From: SCN-70-22 sp046327755
GTDB taxonomy: Bacteria > Gemmatimonadota > Gemmatimonadetes > Gemmatimonadales > Gemmatimonadaceae
Length of the DNA: 64,000 nt
Assembly: GCA_046327755.1 (NCBI GenBank)
Contig: JAXLXW010000004.1
Location: 124,001-188,000, forward strand
Direction: 5' to 3'
Shown here: in pieces, positions 59,650 to 64,000 of the stretch
How the letters are laid out: each line of letters starts with the position of its first letter
Numbering within the stretch: the stretch's first letter is position 1
The notes under the pieces: generated by a model
Told to the model about the DNA's origin: nothing
Databases searched by the model: none
Seen by the model: only the letters and a program-made list of their open reading frames with translations
Position numbers and translations under genes: made by a program

Positions 59650-59685
59650 GAGAAGACGAGAGGACGAGAAGACGAGAAGACGAGG
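59650..59685. repeat. GACGAGAA-type dispersed repeat before the acyl-CoA dehydrogenase gene
   Basis: Four or more GACGAGAA/GACGAGAG units immediately upstream of the start codon. Identical over 29 bases to the copy at 57219. Confidence 0.85.
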
Positions 59686-59715
59686 GGGGCGCTGGAGACG
59701 GGCGGCGGGTTCCGT

Positions 59716-60573
59716 CTACGCTGCGTAGTTGTAGAAGCCGCGGCCGCTCTTTCGGCCGAGCCAGCCTGCGGCGACGTACTTCCGCAGCAGTGGGCAGGGG
59801 CGGTACTTGGAGTCGCCGAGTCCGTCGTGCAACACTTCGAGAATCGCCAGGCAGGTATCGAGGCCGATGAGGTCGGCCAGGGCGAGGGGGCCCATGGGGT
59901 GATTCATCCCGAGCTTCATCACGGTGTCGATCGCCTCGACCGTCCCCACCCCTTCCATCAACGCGAAGACGGCCTCGTTGATCATCGGGAGGAGGATGCG
60001 GTTGGCGACGAAGCCGGGGAAATCGTTCACCTCGACCGGCGTCTTGCCGACGGCCTTCGACAGCTCGAGGACGCGCTGCGTGGTCGCGTCACTCGTCGCG
60101 AGGCCACGGATGACCTCGACCAGCTGCATCACCGGGACCGGGTTCATGAAGTGCATCCCGATCACCTGCTCCGGACGCTTGGTCCTGGCGGCGATGTCGG
60201 TGATGGAGATGGAGCTGGTGTTGGTGGCGAGGATCGCGCCGGGCGCGGCCAGCCGGTCCATGTCGGCGAAGATGCGGTACTTGAGGTCGACGTTTTCCGT
60301 TGCGGCCTCGATGACCAGCGTCGCACCGGCGATGGCGGCGATGTCGCTGCTCGTCACCAGGCGCGCCAGCGTCGCCTCCTTGGCGGCGGCGTCGAGCGTC
60401 CCCTTCTTCACCTGCCGGTCGAGGTTCTTCTCGATCGTCGAGCGCCCGCGCGCCAGCGCGTCGGCCGAGACGTCGATCATCACCACCGGATAGCCGCTCT
60501 GGGCGAAGACGTGGGCAATCCCGTTCCCCATCTGCCCCGCGCCAATCACCGCAATCGAATCAGACATCGTCAT
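59716..60573 (-). CDS. 3-hydroxybutyryl-CoA dehydrogenase
   Basis: A 285-residue NAD-dependent enzyme. IAVIGAGQMGNGIAHVFAQSGY is the dinucleotide motif, IEAATENVDLKYRIF follows, and the signature HFMNPVPVMQLVEVIRG with catalytic His and the DFPGFVANRILLPMINEA block are clear. A start at 60567 is equally possible. Confidence 0.94.
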   Translation of the reverse strand: MTMSDSIAVIGAGQMGNGIAHVFAQSGYPVVMIDVSADALARGRSTIEKNLDRQVKKGTLDAAAKEATLARLVTSSDIAAIAGATLVIEAATENVDLKYRIFADMDRLAAPGAILATNTSSISITDIAARTKRPEQVIGMHFMNPVPVMQLVEVIRGLATSDATTQRVLELSKAVGKTPVEVNDFPGFVANRILLPMINEAVFALMEGVGTVEAIDTVMKLGMNHPMGPLALADLIGLDTCLAILEVLHDGLGDSKYRPCPLLRKYVAAGWLGRKSGRGFYNYAA

Positions 60574-60588
60574 TCCACTCCGTTCTCG

Positions 60589-61509
60589 TTATGCGTCGGT
60601 ACGGCCGCCGCCCGCGCCCCGTTGGCCGGGACGATCGCGACGCCGCAACAGGAAGAGCATCGCCACCAGCATCCCCGCACCGGCGAACAGCCCGGCCTCG
60701 GGGCCCCACATCCCGCCGGTCGCCCAGTCGGGTCCCGCATCCACGGTGCGATAGTTCGGCGTTCCCATCCCCAGGCCGCTCACCGACGTGTGCATGACGC
60801 CGGCCATCACGAAGTTCCACGCCACGTGCGCCGACCACGCCGCGTACAGCGAACGCATCGCCACCACGATGCTCCCCAGGAAGATCCCGGCAAGCGTCAC
60901 CAGCGCGATGGACTGGAACGTGGCGCCACGGTTCTCGAGGTGCATGAGCCCGAAGACCACGCTCGTCACGACGATGGCGACGCGCGCGCCGAAACGCTCG
61001 CGCAGGAGCGCCAGCGCGTAGCCGCGCGCGACGAGTTCCTCCCACAGCGCCGCCGGGGCAAGGAGCCCCAGCGTGAAGAAGGCCGAGGTGAGCAGGCTCC
61101 CCTCGGGCATCGGCTCGAGCTTGAGCCAGCCGATCGCCAGGAGCAACGCGCTGGGAACGCCGACCGCCGCCGCGCCTAACAACGCGCCTCCCCCCAGCGC
61201 CCGCCAGGTGAAGGCCGAGCGGTCGAGCATCACCTTGTGCCACCCGCCCGGTTCCGCCTGGCGGAAGGTCCACCAGTGCCCGATGAGCATCCCGATGGAG
61301 AGCGTGATGACGAAGGCGGGGAGGCGCACGCCCGTCGCCCCCTCGAGCAGCGCCGCCGCCGCGGGGATGATGGCGCGACACCCCAGCACCCCCACCGACG
61401 ACGCGAGGACGAAGACGGCGAAGCGCCACCCCACCGAGACGCCGGGGCGCCCTCCGGGGCCCCCCGGCGCCGGCGTCGCGCGAAGCTCTCCCGAATCTGC
61501 CGAGGACAT
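60589..61509 (-). CDS. CPBP-family intramembrane metalloprotease
   Basis: A 306-residue membrane protein with seven or eight helices and the three CPBP (Abi/Rce1-like) motifs: EELVARGYAL (EExxxR type), FGLMHLENRG and HVAWNFVMAG, providing Glu and His for the metal site. Such proteases process membrane proteins or peptides; the substrate is unknown. It lies between the thiolase and hydroxybutyryl-CoA dehydrogenase genes. Confidence 0.9.
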   Translation of the reverse strand: MSSADSGELRATPAPGGPGGRPGVSVGWRFAVFVLASSVGVLGCRAIIPAAAALLEGATGVRLPAFVITLSIGMLIGHWWTFRQAEPGGWHKVMLDRSAFTWRALGGGALLGAAAVGVPSALLLAIGWLKLEPMPEGSLLTSAFFTLGLLAPAALWEELVARGYALALLRERFGARVAIVVTSVVFGLMHLENRGATFQSIALVTLAGIFLGSIVVAMRSLYAAWSAHVAWNFVMAGVMHTSVSGLGMGTPNYRTVDAGPDWATGGMWGPEAGLFAGAGMLVAMLFLLRRRDRPGQRGAGGGRTDA

Positions 61510-61534
61510 GAGCTCGCGTGGCGCCGTGGGTGGG

Positions 61535-62740
61535 CTAGCCGAGGCGGGTGACCGAGAGCGCTACCGCGTCGCCACCACCCAGGCAGAGCGTCGCGAGTCC
61601 GCGCGCCTTGCCGCGGTCCGCGAGCGCGTGCAGCAGCGTCACCAGGACGCGCGCCCCGCTGGCACCAATCGGGTGGCCGAGGGCGATCGCGCCGCCGTGC
61701 ACATTGACGCGATCCCAGTCCCACCCTAACGCGTCGCCGTCCGCAATCGACTGCGAGGCGAAGGCCTCGTTGGCCTCGATGAGGTCATAGTCGCCGATCG
61801 ACGACCCTTCCTTCTTCATCAGGTTGCCCACGGCATTGACCGGGGCGAAGAAGAGGTCGCGCGGGTCGACCGCACCGGTGGCGTAGGCGTCGATGCGCGC
61901 CAGCATCGGAAGGCCGTGCGCGCGGGCAAAGGCCTCCGACGTCACCACCAGCGCCGCGCCGCCGTCGTTGATCGACGACGCGTTGGCCGCCGTCACCGTG
62001 AGGTCGGTGGCGTCCTTGTCCGGGAAGGCGGGGCGGAGCTTGCCTAACGACTCGACCGATGAGTCCTTGCGCGGTCCCTCGTCCGCACTCACGATCGTCG
62101 CCCCCTTCTTCCCTGCGATCTCGACCGCGACGATCTCGGCGGCGAACTTCCCCCCCTCCTGCGCCGCCGCCGCCTTCAGGTGCGATTGCACCGCGAACTC
62201 GTCCTGCCGCTGCCGCGAGACGTTCGCCTTCCTCGCCGTGTACTCGGCGTGGCTCCCCATGTGCACGCCACAGAAGGCGCACCAGAGCCCGTCCTTGATC
62301 ATCCCGTCGACGAGGGTCTGGTCGCCGATCTTCACCCCGCCACGATGGTTGTAGAGGTAGTGCGGAGCGTTGGACATTGACTCCTGCCCGCCGGCCACGA
62401 CGACCTGGTGGTCACCGGCCTTGATCGACTGCGCGGCGAGCATGACCGCCTTGAGCCCCGAGCCGCAGACCTTGTTGATCGTGAGGGCCGAGACCGAGGT
62501 CGGGAGCCCCGACTTGATGAGCGCCTGACGGGCCGGGGCCTGCCCCGTTCCGCCCTGCAGCACGTGCCCCATGATGACTTCGTTCACCTGGTCGCCGGGA
62601 ATACCGGAGCGCTTGACGGCTTCACGGATGGCGATGGCCCCGAGTTCTGGGGCGCTGAACGAGGCGAGGGCGCCGAGGTACTTCCCGATCGGCGTGCGCG
62701 TGGCCGCGACGATGACGGGGGTGCGCGATGTATCGGACAT
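61535..62740 (-). CDS. Acetyl-CoA acetyltransferase (thiolase)
   Basis: A 401-residue thiolase. Active-site Cys is in NKVCGSGLKAVM; the second set is GGAIALGHPIGASGAR (His) and TLCLGGGDAVAL (Cys). It forms or cleaves acetoacetyl-CoA. Length and motifs fit the AtoB/PhaA family. Confidence 0.95.
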   Translation of the reverse strand: MSDTSRTPVIVAATRTPIGKYLGALASFSAPELGAIAIREAVKRSGIPGDQVNEVIMGHVLQGGTGQAPARQALIKSGLPTSVSALTINKVCGSGLKAVMLAAQSIKAGDHQVVVAGGQESMSNAPHYLYNHRGGVKIGDQTLVDGMIKDGLWCAFCGVHMGSHAEYTARKANVSRQRQDEFAVQSHLKAAAAQEGGKFAAEIVAVEIAGKKGATIVSADEGPRKDSSVESLGKLRPAFPDKDATDLTVTAANASSINDGGAALVVTSEAFARAHGLPMLARIDAYATGAVDPRDLFFAPVNAVGNLMKKEGSSIGDYDLIEANEAFASQSIADGDALGWDWDRVNVHGGAIALGHPIGASGARVLVTLLHALADRGKARGLATLCLGGGDAVALSVTRLG

Positions 62741-62964
62741 GGCGAAAGACGGCGGGAGTGAGTCCCTGCCCGAATGGGGAGGGAGCGCAGCTAAGCTAAC
62801 CCGCCGCGCGTGACACGAACAACGGAGGCGGGAGTTGGATGGCGCCGTGGTAGTACCGGTTTCGCCGAGAACGGGGGCGAGCTCGCGTGGTAATCGTTTA
62901 CAGCCTCGCCGCGCGGACAGCGCGCGTCGTCACCGGGCCGCCGCACACGCAGGTTGGTCGTCGC
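62741..62964. other. Intergenic region downstream of the outer-membrane protein gene
   Basis: 224 bases between the outer-membrane protein gene and the thiolase gene. It presumably holds the thiolase promoter; no hairpin or clear motif was recognised by eye. Confidence 0.4.
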
Positions 62965-63894
62965 TCAGCGCAGGCGCAGCGTCACGCGGTGCGCCCCGCC
63001 CGCGCCGCGCATGTCCTCCCAGCCATAGTCGAGCGAGAGGCGGTCGAGCTGCACCCCTACACCGCCGGTGAAGGGGCGCTGCGCGCGCAGTTCCGGACGC
63101 CGTGCCCCGCCCCGCACCGTGACGCTCACCCCCTCGTACGGAACCCACGACATCTCGCCACCGCCGGTGGGAAAGACCTCGCCATCCTCGCGCACCGCTA
63201 CGTTGACCGCCGCGCCGACATCGATCCACTTCCCCAGGTTCTTGCCACCGCCGGAGACGCCTAACGCGATGCGCGTGGGAAGCGTCCGCGAGTCCACGCG
63301 GTTGGGGAGGTCGCGCCCCATGTACTGCAGCACGAGCCCGGTGGTGAGTTGGCCAAAGAGGAGGTCCTTCGCGATGCCTACATCCAGCGACGGGCTCCCG
63401 CCACGCATCGACGCGGTGCGCGACTCGACGTAGCGCGCCGCCGCTCCCCAGCGAAGTCCCTTCCACGGGAGCGAGACGGCGACGGTGGTCGCCATGTTCG
63501 ACGCGGGCACTCGCCCCTCGTCAGTGAGGACGTCACTACTGAGGTCGCGCCCCGCCACGTACTGCGGCGCATCGAGGAGCGCGACACCGACACCGACGCC
63601 GAGCATCCCGACGTTCATCACGGTCGCGAGATGCCCGGTCGAGGCACCACTGGCGTATCGTCCGAGCGAGAGCGACACCGCATTGCTCCCACCGACGAGC
63701 GCCGGGTTGCCAAACACCGATTCCACGTCGCGCGTGGCGGCGGTGAGTCCCCCCATGGCCAGCGTGCGTGCCGTGACCGGGAGCTGCAACAGGAGTGGGG
63801 CGTGGCGCTCGCGTTGCGCCTGCAGGGGTGCAGCGAGCACGAAGGACAATGCCGTCGCGGCGATCCCGAGCCCGATGTTCGGGTGGCGCTTCAT
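62965..63894 (-). CDS. Putative outer-membrane beta-barrel protein
   Basis: A 309-residue protein with a signal peptide (ATALSFVLAAPLQAQ) and repeated amphipathic strands of the PorV/PorQ-like type (RTLAMGGLTAATRDVESVFGNPALVG; SLSLGRYASG). The ATG at 63894 was chosen because it follows GGGAGGTGTGCG and overlaps the upstream stop (ATGA). Function unknown; may export or anchor a secreted product. Confidence 0.75.
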   Translation of the reverse strand: MKRHPNIGLGIAATALSFVLAAPLQAQRERHAPLLLQLPVTARTLAMGGLTAATRDVESVFGNPALVGGSNAVSLSLGRYASGASTGHLATVMNVGMLGVGVGVALLDAPQYVAGRDLSSDVLTDEGRVPASNMATTVAVSLPWKGLRWGAAARYVESRTASMRGGSPSLDVGIAKDLLFGQLTTGLVLQYMGRDLPNRVDSRTLPTRIALGVSGGGKNLGKWIDVGAAVNVAVREDGEVFPTGGGEMSWVPYEGVSVTVRGGARRPELRAQRPFTGGVGVQLDRLSLDYGWEDMRGAGGAHRVTLRLR

Positions 63895-63998
63895 CGCACA
63901 CCTCCCGGGGCGGAGGTGCTCCATTCCGCGCCCAACCGCGCAAAGCCGACGTTATCCAGCCATACGGTGCCGGACTCGCTCCGGTCGAAGCGCCAACG
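63891..63998 (-). CDS. C-terminal end of an unknown protein (partial)
   Basis: The last 35 residues of a gene entering from beyond the window edge: TVWLDNVGFARLGAEWST is like the last strand of a beta-sandwich carbohydrate-binding or adhesin-type domain. Its TGA overlaps the ATG of the outer-membrane protein gene, implying one transcript. Confidence 0.6.
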   Translation of the reverse strand, partial: RWRFDRSESGTVWLDNVGFARLGAEWSTSAPGGVR

Positions 63999-64000
63999 CA

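Overview
This GC-rich window carries most of the right-hand part of a bacteriochlorophyll a, type II reaction centre photosynthesis gene cluster (PGC), followed by ordinary chromosomal housekeeping genes. The contiguous blocks bchFNBHLM-acsF-lhaA-puhABC and puf(LH)-LMC, the split H subunit and several paralogous light-harvesting polypeptides fit a phototrophic member of the Gemmatimonadota (Gemmatimonas phototrophica-like), whose PGC is thought to derive from a proteobacterium. That assignment is an inference from gene content and order; no rRNA or marker search could be run.

Layout. 1-5.8 kb (+): end of bchZ, then five small light-harvesting genes (two beta, three alpha), pufL, an unusually long pufM carrying a C-terminal OmpA-like peptidoglycan-binding domain, and the tetrahaem cytochrome gene pufC. 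5.9-11.1 kb (+): bchO, followed by a vWA / PP2C phosphatase / protein kinase triad of the TerY-P type and a membrane-anchored partner. 11.2-25.5 kb (-): one long operon reading bchF, N, B, H, L, M, a small membrane protein, acsF, lhaA, puhA (two overlapping cistrons), puhB, puhC. 25.6-35.5 kb (+): aerR and ppsR (B12-dependent antirepressor and repressor), then bchG, a PucC-family transporter, bchP, tspO, hemA, hemE, hemF. 35.6-39.4 kb (-): bchJ, hemN, bchE. The PGC ends beside a tRNA-Met gene at 39.8 kb.

40-64 kb holds a pseudopilin pair, tRNA-fMet, ftsB, enolase, plsC, thiL, an NAD(P)HX repair enzyme, a MarR/VOC divergent pair with a clear operator, OsmC, an SQR-like flavoprotein, proline dehydrogenase, peroxiredoxin, glyA, rpiB, and a fatty/amino-acid catabolism set (Leu/Val-type dehydrogenase, acyl-CoA dehydrogenase, 3-hydroxybutyryl-CoA dehydrogenase, thiolase).

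How the parts work together: hemA/E/F/N supply protoporphyrin; bchH, M, acsF or bchE, bchJ, LNB, F, Z and G/P convert it to bacteriochlorophyll a; puf and puh genes make the reaction centre and antennae; lhaA, puhB, puhC and the second PucC-type protein assist assembly. Oxygen-dependent and oxygen-independent enzymes coexist at two steps (HemF/HemN, AcsF/BchE). A perfect PpsR-type palindrome precedes bchG, and weaker copies lie in the bchF/aerR divergent promoter and before bchE. The most striking observations are the PufM-OmpA fusion, the split PuhA, the phospho-signalling triad inside the PGC, the surplus alpha antenna gene, and an over-represented CGTTAGGC word in which Leu-Gly is written with the otherwise rare TTA codon.
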